A stretch of 64,000 nucleotides of DNA from Gymnorhina tibicen (Eukaryota > Chordata > Aves > Passeriformes > Artamidae). This document shows, piece after piece, positions 13,201 to 26,700 of this stretch. Positions within the stretch are counted from its first letter, which is position 1; every line of letters begins with the position of its first letter. The stretch lies in the NCBI GenBank assembly GCA_013399875.1, contig VXAZ01006886.1:1500107-1564106 (forward strand), given 5' to 3'. The notes under the pieces are model-generated. The model had not been told where the DNA came from. It searched no databases and saw only the letters and a list, made by a program, of their open reading frames with translations. The position numbers were made by a program, and so were the translations under genes.

Positions 13201-14982
13201 CCCCTTCATTTGGAAAATCACTGATTTATTTGCAGGACTTAAAAAATAAATTAGGACCTCTGAACAAATATAACTTGTACAGTTAGTTTGGCCCATTACC
13301 TCCTCCTCCTTTTTTTTTCCACGTCCCATTGCCACGAAGCAGGATGCAGATCCACCACTGGATTAAAATACAGGCCTCTGATCGCAGCAGATCTGTGTTT
13401 TATCCCAGCAGGAGCCACAAGAGTATTGTCTGTGCATGGCAGAATGATGAAGACCAGTGAAGTCACCCAACAGCAATGCAGTCAGCTACCTACAAAGGTA
13501 CAAAGTAGTTTAGCACTCATGGGACAGCAATCACCACATGGCAATGCTGCCCATCACATACCAGTTGTGCTTTTTCTAAATGTGCAGAGTGACATATTTT
13601 AAAGAACAGAGCTTGTTGTCACTTCTTCATGGAGGAATTGCTGCAAGCAGCAGAAACCACAAACTTAATTTGGGGCTGAAGCTTTTGAAAGAGGAAGTGT
13701 GTGTGGGACCACATTCAGGGAGGAAAGTATGCAGTAGAGATAGGCTTTATAGACACACCAAGAAAACACTCGAATCGTGCATTTCTGATTTCTCCCCAGC
13801 AGAAAACCAAACGCCATTTCCCACTTTGCAGAGGTTCAGCAGTAATCTTCATAGCCCAATTTCTCCACTATAGACTTGCTAGCATGAGACACAGTAGGGG
13901 AACCATAGCTCTCATTTTGCTCAGTGTCTCTGGAGAGAAAGCTTAAGTGGCTTCTTTATTTTGGCATAATGCCTTATGACACATCATACTTCACTCCTGA
14001 TCAAAGGGCTCCTGTTCATAACTCACACTTCAAAGCAGTTTTAAATGATATCTTACACTCATTTAAGAGCATAAACAAGTGACTCAAACTCTAGCTTTTG
14101 CTACTATCTAAGATCTCTTTTAATGGATATCTGTTGCATTGATAATCAGTAATTGTACTCATAGATTTTTATCCAGGTGTTATTCTGAATGCCTATCTAG
14201 GTTTGAACAGCACCTAATGAGGTGTGACAGACAACTTCTGGAACAGCCTTAGGCCAAAATTAAATGTTAAGGAACTTTCCTCTTAGAAACCCTGCTTTGC
14301 CTGTCCAAATAGTAGAGCTATGGGATGGAAACCAACTTGGAGAGAGCACCCACCTTTGCCTCTCTGATAGGTGCACTATTTGGCCACTTATTATTTCACC
14401 TATTTAAAGCTCCATTTAGTAATTTTCTGCTACAATTAGCTTCTGGAAAGAAACTGCACAAAGGGTTCAGCATAGTCCTCTGAAACACAGGTCTCAGATT
14501 GTTTGAATATGTATCATTGCTTTTATTTGCATTTCAAACAATGCAGATGAAAGTACAAATGCCCAAAAAGGCGGCAGGTGCATAGAAAAAGCCTCAAAAA
14601 CAACCCTTAAAATAACTGCATACATACACAGCTACTCTCCAGTGTCATTTATGATCCCAAACAGCTCCTTCTGTCTCCCTGGAATAAGGCAAGCCATTCT
14701 TCCAGCAGTTAATTGGTTCTAGGGGTAACCAAGTCCAGCTGCTCTGTCTCGCAAAGCAGCACAGCTGCCTTCTCTCAGTCCAGAGGAGCTGAGGAGAGGG
14801 GGGAAAATGGAAAGTACCCATCACTTCAAGAGCTCCATTCCCAGGGTCTCACAAACCTGACTAGAATCCAGATCAGAATTTTAAACAGATCCTTTAGGAG
14901 CAGCAATCAGCTTCCTAGGCAACCAGGGTGGCCGCATTGCTGGCTGCTAACATGGAGATAGGAGGAAGGGGGGGGTGTGAAA

Positions 14983-15038
14983 AAAAAAATATATATGTAT
15001 GTATACATATATATACGTATCTATATATATAGACGTAT
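14983..15038. repeat. AT-rich imperfect microsatellite with palindromic core
   Basis: A purine tract ending in eight Gs and an A run lead into alternating TA/GTA/CGTA units, including the palindrome ATGTATACAT. The stretch could extrude as a cruciform. There is no sign of coding. Confidence 0.85.
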
Positions 15039-18000
15039 AAAAGATTGCCCTTATATACTTACAGGAGGGTTTCCTAGTTCATAAATATTCTTGCTGCAAG
15101 CTGTGATTTTAGTTAAATTCAGACTCAACTTGCCAAAGACGTAGGCAGTAAAGTTATTCAGAGTGACAGCTCTTAGCCCTTCTGTTGCCGGGCAAGTTGG
15201 GACCAGATGGTGAGATGCCAGCAAAACTGGCTTTAGTCTCTGAATGCTTCCTGGCTTCTGAGGAATTCCCAGGTATCTTGCTGGGGAAGATTTCTGACCC
15301 TTCTGGCTGTACAAAACTAAAGAGTTGTCCACAAAGTTAGGAAAATTTTAAGCACGTGATATTATTTCCCTGTTGTATTTAGTTCTCAAGGGAACTGCTA
15401 ACTTAAAAAGTATAATTAGGGAAACCTACCTGGAAAAATAGCCTTCAGCACTGACAACATCACTTCCAGCTTCCTTATTACCCCATTCTCTGATACACGT
15501 CAAAGCAGCTCATGAGGGACCCCAGCCAGACATGAAAAGTGGTGGCTGTTTCCTCCTGAGTTATTGTCCTTCCATTAAAATCGATATCAAGGGCACTTTT
15601 ATATCCCACGCTGCTGTCCAAAATGTGAATTTGGGAAAAGCCTTGGAATACTTTATGGACACACATGCACAGAAGTTGGTGTTGATATTTTTCATATTGT
15701 ATTCTTTGTCACCAGAGAGGCAGAGAAGTCATATGGAACAGGAATGTCAGTCTCCTTAGGCTGTGGGCACTAACACTGCTTTGCATCAAAGCCAGCAGGA
15801 ACAGCTCCATTTGGCATCCAGACCTGATGTTCCATCAGGAAACAATGTGTACATGAACACAGATAACATGGGTGGGTGTGGAATAAAATATATTAAAATA
15901 AGAATATTAAGTTATTGCTACTTGAAATATGAATAACACTGAATAATTTGGGTATCTGAGTATCTTAGCATCCTATTTCTGTTCACAAATCCATTGGCTG
16001 AGAATGCAAGACATGCATAGTCTGGAGCCATGTCCTAGTTTAAGTAGAGATAAATAGCACTGCAGGATCCACCCTCCCAAAATTTTAATTCTTCCTGCTT
16101 ATAATTAACACTGACTGGCATATTGTGAATCAGCAGAAGACTTCTACACACGTATGTGCACATCTTGCTGTATCAGATGAACTTCCAGTATGAACACATG
16201 TAATTGCTCCAAGGCAGGAATAGTAACTTACTAAGCAGTTATAAAGCCAGACACTTCAATATAATTTGTTTCTGGCTGCATTTGATACTTTTGTCAGAAT
16301 ACACCTCACTTTTAGGGTTCACTTCTTTTGCATTAACATACAGAAGGCACTACTCCAGTGTGTAGGAACAAATAAGGAAGTGTGTAGAACGTAGAGAGTA
16401 AATGAGTTGTGGAGTGTTTTCTCAGTGTCTCAGAGGAAAAACAGGCAGTGTAGCTAAGCCAGGTTTCTCTGTTTTACACCCACATATGGTGAGGATTTCA
16501 AGAATTAATTTCCTCCTCTCTACTTTAAGGTTTGTCAAAGGAACAAATCCAGTAACCTTAAGAGTAGTTCCAGTATTAGGAGAACTTGCTTTCAGACAAG
16601 GAAGTGAAAAAGCTGTATTTTAATATTTGATTCAGCCTGGAGGAACCCACTGTGAACACCAGTTCTAAGCGGTATTCCCAGAATATCTAAAATCCTGCAA
16701 TTGTAGCACTGCCTGATTCCTTTCAGCTTCCCCTGTTCTTAGAGATCTTTGTTGAGCACATTCTGTGAAGAAAAGAAAATCCCCCATTCTACTATACTTG
16801 TGGACCCCTTAGGCAGTTAATTCCTAAATCTTCTCCATGCCTTTGGACGGGGGCACCTGGTGAGGCTGGGCAGCATTGTTAGGGCCCAGTAGCAGCCTTA
16901 GGGCCACAGCACTTATCTCTCTCCATATGAGCAACATTTTTTGTTTACGGCCATTCACAGAGGCACCTTCCTCAGTGAATTGTGCGGTGTATTCATCAGT
17001 TCTTTTAATATTCTACAAAGAGCACCGGTGGCTCTCGACAATCAGCTCTTACAAGATTTCCACTATCAGTTCAGATACGTGTGAAGCATGGCAAACACAA
17101 ACAGGAGAGGCAAGGGCCAGGATGCTGAGCTGGGTTGTGATGCTGGGTCAGGGGAATGACACTTTCCCACAGCTCAGGGTCCAGCATGTGCAATGTGATG
17201 GCAGCGACGTTTACTTCAGTGGGTCTGATGATGGCTGGAAAAAACCTGTAACTTTTAGAGTGCTCTGTAAAATTATAGATGCTAAAAAGGGTACTTGGAG
17301 ATTACCCTTTCCTGCATATGTCGTGAGAGGAAATGTGATTTTTGTATTTTTAGTATGTTAAAGACAGCATAATTTTTTTAGGTTAAATGAACAAATATCA
17401 GGCCAAATGATGGTCCTAGAGGTCACCTCTATCTTGCTAAATGCAGACTGCCAGCATTCAGCATTAATGAAGAGTGCCTGCCAGTATAAGTCATTTGTCA
17501 TTGTCACTCTGAGGACTCACTTTTTTTTTCCTTTTCAGAAAAACTGTGATGTCTTTGTCTTGTTAGTTTTTGCATACAGCTAACTAGCATGTTTCAAGGG
17601 CAGGACAAGATCAAGCAAAGATGGGAGGGTATTGAGTCAGGAATGTGAGAGAGACAAATAATGTTGTGCACTGTGTGATGATAAAAAGAGACCGTTTGAT
17701 CACAGTCACTGCAGAGAATGGCTAAATAACACAAGTCCTGGGGATGAGCATCAGATTGCCCATAATGAAAAGAATTAGCCAAGCAACGGCCCAAATGCTC
17801 ATTAGCTCAAGTACATGTCTGAAAACAAACATATCCATATGCATGGAGCTGTCAGGAAGGATTAATCCCACAATCCCAAGTGAAGAGTGACCCAGCTGCA
17901 GCACACTGAAGAGCTTCATTTTCAGCTATTGGACAGACAGGGAGCATTTTACTACTGCTACCCAGAAAAAGCTGCAGGTCCCTCAAAAATGAATTAGGGA

Positions 18001-20439
18001 ATCCACCTGAGGGATCACAGGTCCTATCTAAGGATCAAGACCCAAGGGATCCACCAAAATACTTCCTTATGTGTAGCGTGGTGAGGAATGCATGCCAGGG
18101 GCCTTACCAACCAGACAGACAGGCAGGGCACGAATACTCTGTCTGGCACTTATACAAAGGGCTACAGACAACTCCCAGTATGGAACCTCCTCTCCATGTC
18201 TGTGCTGTGGGAGAACTGGGGATTGGATGTGTATCCCAACTCCAAACATCTGTATACATTGTGAGCTGCAGCCCAAGTGTGGAGAAAACAGAGCAACTTG
18301 CCTCTCTCTCACTGACTGTCATTAAAGTGAGCTCTGGCTGCTCTTGCAGCTGCAGGAAACCAGGGCTTGTTTTCCTGACAGTCTTCAAGTGAAGAGAGTT
18401 TTCTATTTAGAGAATTTCATTCCCCTTCCCCACTCCCAGTAGTTTGATATTTCTTTTCAGAAGCTTGAAAGTAATATTAGCCACTGAAATTTGTCCATTT
18501 TTTCCCCTCAAAAACTGCAGTTCTAAAATTGAATTTGAAGTTGAAACAACATTTAAGTGATTTTTTTTCCCCCCTGTATGCATGCAGTGGCAGTCTTAGT
18601 AGATTCTGAGGGTTTTTCAAGTAGTCTATATTGGTTGTGCTTATTTTGCAGGCTGATTTCAGACACACAAAAAGAGCTCTGCCATTCCCCAGTGACCTCA
18701 GTGGGGTTATTTCGGGTTTACATCAGCATGACTAAGAGGAGGAGAATTAGCCCTTTTAAAAAGCCACATAGCAATGCAAGCCTCTTGCCCACAGTCAAAT
18801 GCAAGTTCTGAATGAAGAAAGCATTCTTACATTTAATATGTATTTGAGTTCTACTGAACTCTGCTAATATTAGGTACATGTTTACAGACTTTTTAAAAAA
18901 ATCCTTTAAGTGGGCTCAGATACAAAGCAAGCTGCCTCTTATATTCTGCTTTCAGCTACACTGGTGTCAGATTTACTCCACCTCCCTGTGTAAGTAAAAC
19001 CAAGCCAGGTGGGAATTATGGAGATGACCTGAGATGTCTCAAAGAAACAATCAAAACTTGACACACCAGCTATGCCAGGTAACTCCAGTAAATCCTTTTA
19101 AGACTTTATGGCCCTTTAGAGGGACCATGTGCAGCTGGGAAAAAGGACAACTAAAACCAGACCTGCACAGGGTGTGCTACAAAACTTTAGTATCTCTTTT
19201 TCTGGCTGCCTGTATGCAAAGAAGTAAAACCAGTGTGTAAGTCTCAACTGGGTTTATGTGTTAAACCTTCTCTGAGTAAAATGAAATTGCCCTGTTTGTA
19301 TGTGGGTTTTTTATTTGATATCTTGCACACCAGGAGCAAATGCTGATTTCTTAGCAGACTATACAACAATCTGTGTTTATCTAAGGGTACTGTCTAATGT
19401 TCAGAGGCCCCTATTTACAGTGCATTGTAAGTATGTTTTCTTTTGGATTTTTCTACTCTGGCAGATTAGAAACCCCCCTGCAGAGGTGAAAATATTTAAC
19501 CATAGACTTTTTGTAAACCTTCTGATGTGGTTTAACCTATCCCACCTGAAACCAAGGCATCTTCAAACTTTTACACTGAATAAATTGTTAATTAAATGTA
19601 GCAGCCTTCAGCATATTAGCAGGTTCCTCACTGAAATTGGTAAGTAAGCAGGAGAATTGGTAAAAGACATTATTTGCCAAAAGTCTAGCACTAGCAGTCT
19701 TGGGTGTATTGTTTTCCCTCTCAAATGTACATAATTACTCGCACTTATGACAAATGTGCAGTTCATAGTCCAGTCAGTATAGGGTTCACTAGACTTTAGG
19801 TCCTTGTGATACTGGATCTCGTAATTCAGTCCTTTAAGATCTAATTCATCTCAGCACTTGTCACAGCCGGCAAAACTGAGTTATGGCCTGTTCTGTGTTT
19901 TGTCCTCAGCCAATAGACGGGTGGGGTATTAAACCACATGGAGAGGAGAAAGCTAATTTACCACCCCGCATGCTTAAACAAATAAGCATATTAAAAGAGA
20001 CAGTGATTTTGTGTGACTTTCCTACTGCTGCTAAATAAAAAAATGACAGTTTTCCTCTCCGGTTTTAAAGCTAAATATTTCAGTTCTGAACAAAGGAGGT
20101 GGGTAAACAAGTGGCTTTGAGGACAGGAGGAAAGCATTGCTATTCTTTGCAATGAATGCCCTAAAGCGAGAAAGCAGAGCGCTCTCACTGTATCCATGAT
20201 ACTGCTGTCTCCCTAGGGCACAAAGGGATGGCACAGGGGCTCACACAACTCTGACTGCAGCAAAGTAGCAGGGATCCCGGTGGAGTTCCCATGGAGCTTT
20301 CATCAGAAATGGAGACTCACGGTGTGTTTAATCTCAGCTCCCAAAGGCTTTGCTCTGTGTCGGACGGCAGCGGTGCATAAAGATTAGGACAGCAGACTGG
20401 CAAACTGGGTACAAAGTTGCACAGTTTAGTGTAAACCAG

Positions 20440-20461
20440 CACACACACACACACACACACA
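20440..20461 (+). repeat. (CA)11 microsatellite
   Basis: Eleven perfect CA units. They are followed about 20 bases later by A-rich DNA with short C runs. This is a likely polymorphic marker with no gene nearby. Confidence 0.97.
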
Positions 20462-21989
20462 TCATGGCCCCCCGAAAAACAAACAAAAAAACCCCAAACT
20501 TAGGAGAAATTAAAGAAAGATCACACTTCAACCCCCCCAAATACAGAGTCTGAATTATGATGCCTCTGCCTTTACTCAGCAAAACATTATTATTACAGGA
20601 CAAACTCCTGTTGGAGTTGCAGCCCGTTTGTCACATGTGATTACATCCAGTTCTCGCCCTCAAAGTCAACAGAACATAGGCACAAAGGCATTCATTAGTG
20701 AGCTCTCTGCTAAAACACAGGGGAAACTTCATGCAGGAGTGGTATATTGAGGAATTTCTTGCCTGGAGAGAAAGAGACATTCATTGTCTGCCTGCTCTAA
20801 AAATCTGAACATGATCAGGTCAGACGGATCTGCCCACAAAGTTACTGTTTTATAAGATCCCAGGTAGTGCCTCTGAAACAGCTGTTCTACAACTTTTCTC
20901 TCTAAAAAGGCAGTGTAAAAAAAGACTTCCCTTACTATCTCAGCCTTGCCTCCAATAATTTCATCTTCTCTTTGTATATTTCGCTCTTCTGATATAGGTT
21001 ACTGCTGAGGCGTTGTTATGTTAACCCAGAATTTCACAGGGTCACCGAACTCCTCCTGTCTACATCATCTGGCAGAATTTTACCATCAGGTAATTTGTGA
21101 ATGGATGCAGAGCAGAAATATTACTTAACATCAAGTATGGATTAGTTTGACTGCTCCCTGAAGTTGAAGTGTGTTATAAGAAAAGAGTTTAATTCAGCCT
21201 TTATTCCTGTACATTTTAAACGTCTTTTAACACATTACCCAATCTGGTGTCATGCACATTTTTAACTTGAAGGCTTTTCAAGTACGACTGATGGCAAACA
21301 TGTTTCAGCTCTATAATTGCTTTCTCTTCTTCATCAAAACCAGTGACAGAACACAAGTCCCAGAGCCAATAATATTGATATTAAAATGCACTGTAAAAAA
21401 TTTTTTTTTAGGCTAATGATTCTTGTTGTTCTGGGAAGGGATTATTTCAGCATCAGCCAGTTATTCTGGCTGTGAGAATAAATCTCAAAAGTTGCCAAAG
21501 TGTGCAGAGTGGACACAATATGCTCTGCTTTCAGTTTTGCCTCTTGCATTTTATCATTTCATTTTTCTTCACAAGACAGTGGTAAAGAGGATCATTTAGC
21601 ACTGCCAATTACAAAAATATTTTGTTTTCAGCCCACTGCTGTATTTTATTTTAATGGCCTTTTCAATTGTCTGCAGCTGAATTGTATGGAAATATTTTTA
21701 ATTTTGCATATTTTGCTTGAAAAAAACCCATGTTGTTATGTGGAATATGAGAAATCATTATTGGAAAGACTTCTTCAGTCTAAAGACTTCAGTTTTAGAC
21801 AATGATTTCTATTCCCAACACAAATTGCATAACCCAATGGTGTTCCCAAATCTTTGTACTCAAACTAAGCCCCACAGGGAAACTGCTAGTGACCAGTACT
21901 TTTTGAGGACTATGTCTGTCTTGCCACTGGTAATCTCACTACAAAGGTGAATAAGACACACAAATCTCCCTCAGATCTGCTGGTTTCTG

Positions 21990-23013
21990 GCATGTCGAGA
22001 GAGAAATCATCAGTAATAACTATTGATGCAAAATATACCCGGCAGTCAGCCACTACTGGTGTCCCTCAGGGATCAGTGCTGGGATCAGCGCTGTCTAATG
22101 TCTTCATTAATGGTTTGGATGATGGGACAGAGTGCACTCTTGCCAGGTTTGCAGATAACACAGCACTGGGAGGAGCTGTCAACATGCTGGATGGCAGGGC
22201 AGCCCAGCAGAAGGACCTGAACAGCCTGGGGAAATGGACTGACAGGAACCACGGGAGTTAAACAACAAATGCAAATACAGATTCCTGCATCTGGGATGGA
22301 ATGACCCCTTACAACCCAGACAGGCTGGAGCCAACTCTCTGGGAAGCAGCTCTGCAGAAAAAAATCTGAAGGTCCGGGTGGACAAGTTCACATCAATCAG
22401 CAGGGTATCCTTGGATCAAAGGAGCCTAGGAGGCTTTTGCCTGGGCTGTATTCTTGTGGCCACCAGTTGAGAGAAGTGATCATTCCCTCTGTTTGGCACT
22501 TGTGAGGCCTCTCTGGGATAGAACATCCAGTATTGGTCTCTCCAGTACAGGACAGACATTCACATTCTGGAGTGAGTTCTGCAAGTGGCCACCAAGATGG
22601 TTTAGGGGGCTGAAGAACATGATGGAAGAGGGGAGGCAGAGAGAAGTGGGCCTGTTGAGCCCGGAAGAGAAAACACTCGCAGGATGTCCTTACTGCAGCC
22701 TGTGCTTCCCTAATCAGGGGGTGCAGGGAAGACTGAGCCAGATTCTTCTTGGAAAGGCACAGCAGCAGGATAAAAGGCAACAGGCACAAGAAGGAACACA
22801 GGAAAGCAATTAGAAAAAGTTTTCTTACCATGAAAGTACTCAAATGCCCAGGCAGCTGTGGAACGTCCCTCCCTCTTTGCGGATGTTTAAGCCTCACCTG
22901 GAGAGATGCCACCACAACCTGATCTCATTAGACTTGCTGTGAGCAGGGAGTTGGCCTAGGTGACCTTTGGAGGTCACATCAAACCCAAATTATTCTATGA
23001 CACTATGATTTCT
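21990..23013 (+). mobile_element. Degraded CR1 LINE (reverse-transcriptase end and 3' tail)
   Basis: One frame reads TGVPQGSVLGSALSNVFING and then DDGTECTLARFADNTALGG, followed by QQKDLNSLGKWTDRN. These are the CR1 reverse-transcriptase blocks around the catalytic FADD motif. Here FADD is FADN, so one catalytic aspartate is lost. The frame stops at about 22,261, and the following parts of the element appear in other frames, showing frameshifts. The 3' end carries the CR1 tail, with TTGGCCTAGGTGACCTTTGG and the terminal TATTCTATGACACTATGATT. The 5' limit is approximate. This copy is dead and clearly older than the one in intron 1. Confidence 0.9.
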
Positions 23014-23429
23014 AGATACACAAAGAAAAGCTACAGGGAGTTGTTGACAGTTAACCTGCACACAGCTGGAAAATAACAGCAAGATAAACAATCTTATCAA
23101 CTCTGAGCCTGTTGGCCTATCTTTAAGAGGTTTTGAGATTTTAGGATACATTTTGAAGGTAAAGAAATACTGAAGATGAAGTGATTAATGGACAGCGAGA
23201 TAATATCCTGTATCAGATTACCAGCAGCACACCCTTGAGATCATTCTAGTATTTTCTTTGATAAGAAATTCCAGGTAGTTTAGACCTGCTGTGATTAAAT
23301 AGCACTTTGAGTTTTTCAGGCTGAGGACAACATTTAGTGTAATAAGTATAAAGCAGCAAGGGATCTGATTAAACCAAGGAACTGATAATTTGTGCCAAAA
23401 TGAGAAGGCTGAAAATTGGTTTCTAGATG

Positions 23430-23715
23430 GTCTTTTCAAGGTCTGAAATTGGGACTACATCTCTTTAATATTTAATTTTGCCATTATCATTAAAAAGATG
23501 CAGAAGGTGATATTTATCAGTGTCAAAGGTGGGACATGTTATCACCATCAGAGAAGACTGAAATATCCCACAGAATGAAATGAAAAATCTTTGGGATTAC
23601 AGCATAGGAACTGGATGATATTTAACTGCACAGCACACAAAGGTATGTATTTAAGGAATTGCAGCCAGCTGGAAATGACTAAGGAAAAAGATGTGGACAT
23701 GCTGGCAAATCACTC
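23430..23715 (+). mobile_element. Probable ancient CR1/L3-like reverse-transcriptase remnant
   Basis: Conceptual translation gives weak matches to two CR1/L3 reverse-transcriptase blocks in the right order. A stretch like LIFNFAIII stands where LFNIFIND is expected. Later, NWMIFNC and then EKDVDMLANHS stand where KWQMKFN and EKDLGVLVDNS are expected. The fragments lie in different frames and are strongly diverged. It starts about 420 bases after the end of the younger CR1 copy, so it may be an older insertion or a rearranged part of the same family. This is a pattern match by eye. Confidence 0.45.
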
Positions 23716-26700
23716 ACACTCTGTCTGGTGTATAACACAACAAAAGGCTGTCATTTTTACTGACTTCTAGATTTCCTACCAGAGAGCAAACATGAATATT
23801 GTACAGTTTTCCAGAACAAACTTTAAATTTTTCAGAAACCTTTGGGTTTCCCATACAGCAAAAAGCAAAAGAAAAGAACGTATGTGTGTGCAGAGAGGAA
23901 GAGATAGAAAAAGAGTAGACAGAGGAAACACTGAAGCACAAATATAATTTTTAAGGTAGGGATTTTCTGTTTAAATAAACAGCTGCTAATTCCAGACACA
24001 TGTCCAAAGACTACTTTTGAAAGCTTTTGGCAACATGAGTTCCACAAAGGAAGGTACTACTCCAGTTAATGCTTTTGGAGGGATAGCAGGTGATGTCTTG
24101 CCAGCTTTTCTTTTGGCAGTGTCATTTCCATGCTAGACCTATCACAAAGATGCTTGAAGTATTCAGAAAACATTGTTGTTAGGCTGTGAAAGTCATAAGT
24201 AACAATTTTCTTATATTGAATCATATTAATAAGTTCTCTTATTCTGCTCTGATGGTTTCTTATTTTATTATTATATACATTATTAACTATGCTAGCAGCA
24301 GGACATAACAAATGCAAAATACTTGTTCAGGAACACTACTGTTTCCAGCAGGGAATAATTAAGAATGCATGTCAATAACATTTAGGATTCTAATGAATAA
24401 AAGATAACTCATGCAGGCAACTCAGAGACCTGCATAATTTTCTCCAAGGAGGTTAAAATTCATGATGAGTGCCCAATTCATAAGGAAGCACTTTTCGGTC
24501 ATATATTTCAATAGCAGACAGGATAAGATCAAGGTTCAGGTAATATACAGGTTTGAATTTCATCTTTCCTGCAGGAAGACTTCAAAAGGATGTCAGAAAT
24601 CTTCAGTCCAAGTCACCTGAAAAGCAGAAAATACCTTAGAGAGGTGGAATTTTAGACCTTCAGCACTTAGCAAAGACAATGTGTATCAAAATCAGAAACT
24701 TTACCTCTCATTCATAGAAGCACTGACTGCATTTTCCCAGCTGGATCTGAGTTGGTAAACAAGTGCTAAGCACAACTGTGCTCCAACCTCCATAATGGCA
24801 GCAAATGAAAGCAATAAAGAATGTGACCCTCAAACTCGCTTTCTTTCAGACCCTTCACCATTCCTCTAATTCTCCTAATTGCCAGATGCAGCTATTTCTT
24901 TTTACATCCCAAAACAACCTTGATTTTATTTTTTCTAGAAAAATAGCAACAGACAAAATGTGTTTCTGTGGCATTTAGACCATCCCATTTGGTTTAAATT
25001 TTGCTGTCTATGGCAAGTGTAGGCTGTAGCATTATTGGCTAAATCCTCTTGAATTCCACACCATGAAATTGTAAGTGTGTCTAGAAATGACTCCAACCCC
25101 TTCAGCACTCTTCATTTCAAATGGCATTCTGCAGGCATTTTGGGGGCAGGGGAGAGATGGGGACTGTGGGGAGAGAAAACAACAAAGCAAGCAAGTGCAA
25201 GGGCTGTGATTGTGCAGAACAGAGGCTTTAGACAACCAGGACTCAAGAGACAGGCTTTGGTACCCAGATCCGCTTACAGTGCTGCCTTTAAAACAGCAGA
25301 TCTAAAAATTGTCAGAAATTTCTAACACAAAAAGCACAAACAAGATTAGTTTGCTAGTTGGGAATTTTTAGATGCCTGCCTCTCAGTCGCTTTGATAAAA
25401 CCAAATGTTGAAGTGCGGTCGATGTCTTGGCATCACCTCATCCCTTATACAACTGAATGGTTTTCCCAAATTTAAAAAAAAAATTTCTTAAAACTTGAAC
25501 CAAACCTAGAGAATACAATTGGTTTTGGATAGGTTACCACTGCCCTTCCTCTCAAGCAAGCAGACAGCAGCCGGGACTCCGTGTGAGGCACTCTGGGGTT
25601 TCCAGAGTGGCATTAGGATGTGGGAGGTACCCAGGCACAGCCAGGCCTCTCTGCAGGCTGGGGCTGCTCAGGGCTGGCATAAGGCACACAGAGGAAATAA
25701 GGGGCTTTGAGTGGCCCATTTTATGGCCTATAGAAGAGAACAAAAATTCTTCTGCCACTTTTTGTCAGTGTTGTTCAAAATGCTTTTAGTCTCATAAATC
25801 TGCTCGCCTGGCAGCTCACTTTGCCTTTATCCATGCAGGGACAACCACTTCCTAGCTTTGCTCCTGTTCCAAGCTGGGGTAAGCTACAACAGAGAAGATT
25901 TTAGGCAGCTTTACCTCTACCCCTGTGCTGTTGCCTGGAGTACAGCAGACAGACTGGATTTGGCCAGTTTGGTTCCTGTGATGGACGGGCACAGTGAAAT
26001 CTCTTCTGCTCCTCTGGGTGATTCTTTCCCTGTCAGCACTGATCCCTCCCTAAGGCAAGCCCTTTCCCTTAGCCCACTGCCACATCATGTGTAAAGAGCT
26101 TGGTTTTCTTTGTTATAATCTCACCACCCCATTTCTTTCTCTTTCAAGCCAGTTTCTTCTTCCTGTTACAAGGGAGACTAAATTTCTGTGTTCAATTTTA
26201 CAAGCTCTATTTTTCTAAAAGATGGAGTATTTCATCCATAGGCAGTGATGTGAATTTAGGCTGCTGATCTCCTGGTTCCAGGGCCCTCCTGATTTCTAGA
26301 GCTAGCTGATGCATTTCTGAACTTTTCAAGCTCTCATGGATTTAGAACAAAACTTAGAAACCTTATCAGAGCAAACCCTACATTTAAATGCCAAGGAGTG
26401 AGCCAAAATAGACCTACAAGCTTTAGTTTAAAACCCTCAATTGACATGTTTGTTTAAAGTCAGTATTCGAGGTGCTGCTTGGCCACAGGAGATATAATTA
26501 AAATAACGTTTCTGACAGGGAAAACAAAACCCTTCAAGTTGATGTCTTACCCACACTCGCTAACTGCAATGATCTAGCCCAGGGAATATGTGATGATACT
26601 TTTACATCAGAGCTTTTGAGGCTATTTTTTGAAGAGCAAGCATGTGGTGGAGGTATATCAGGCAATTTGACGTTGTAATATTGTCTGATCTCCACCAACC

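Larger units (their letters stand above)
9521..21989. other. Gene desert, left part
   Basis: No gene is recognised. It holds the open frame at 9,814-10,260, the AT microsatellite near 15,000, the CA repeat at 20,440, and a 161-codon plus-strand open frame at 16,876-17,361 that starts at a non-ATG codon and resembles nothing I know. The rest looks like unique AT-rich intergenic DNA. Confidence 0.6.

Noticed and set aside
16876..17361. 161-codon plus-strand frame
   Set aside because: It starts at a non-ATG codon, has no clear splice signals that would make it an exon, and shows no family resemblance.
22397..22915. 172-codon minus-strand frame
   Set aside because: It is antisense to the degraded CR1 element and is explained by it.
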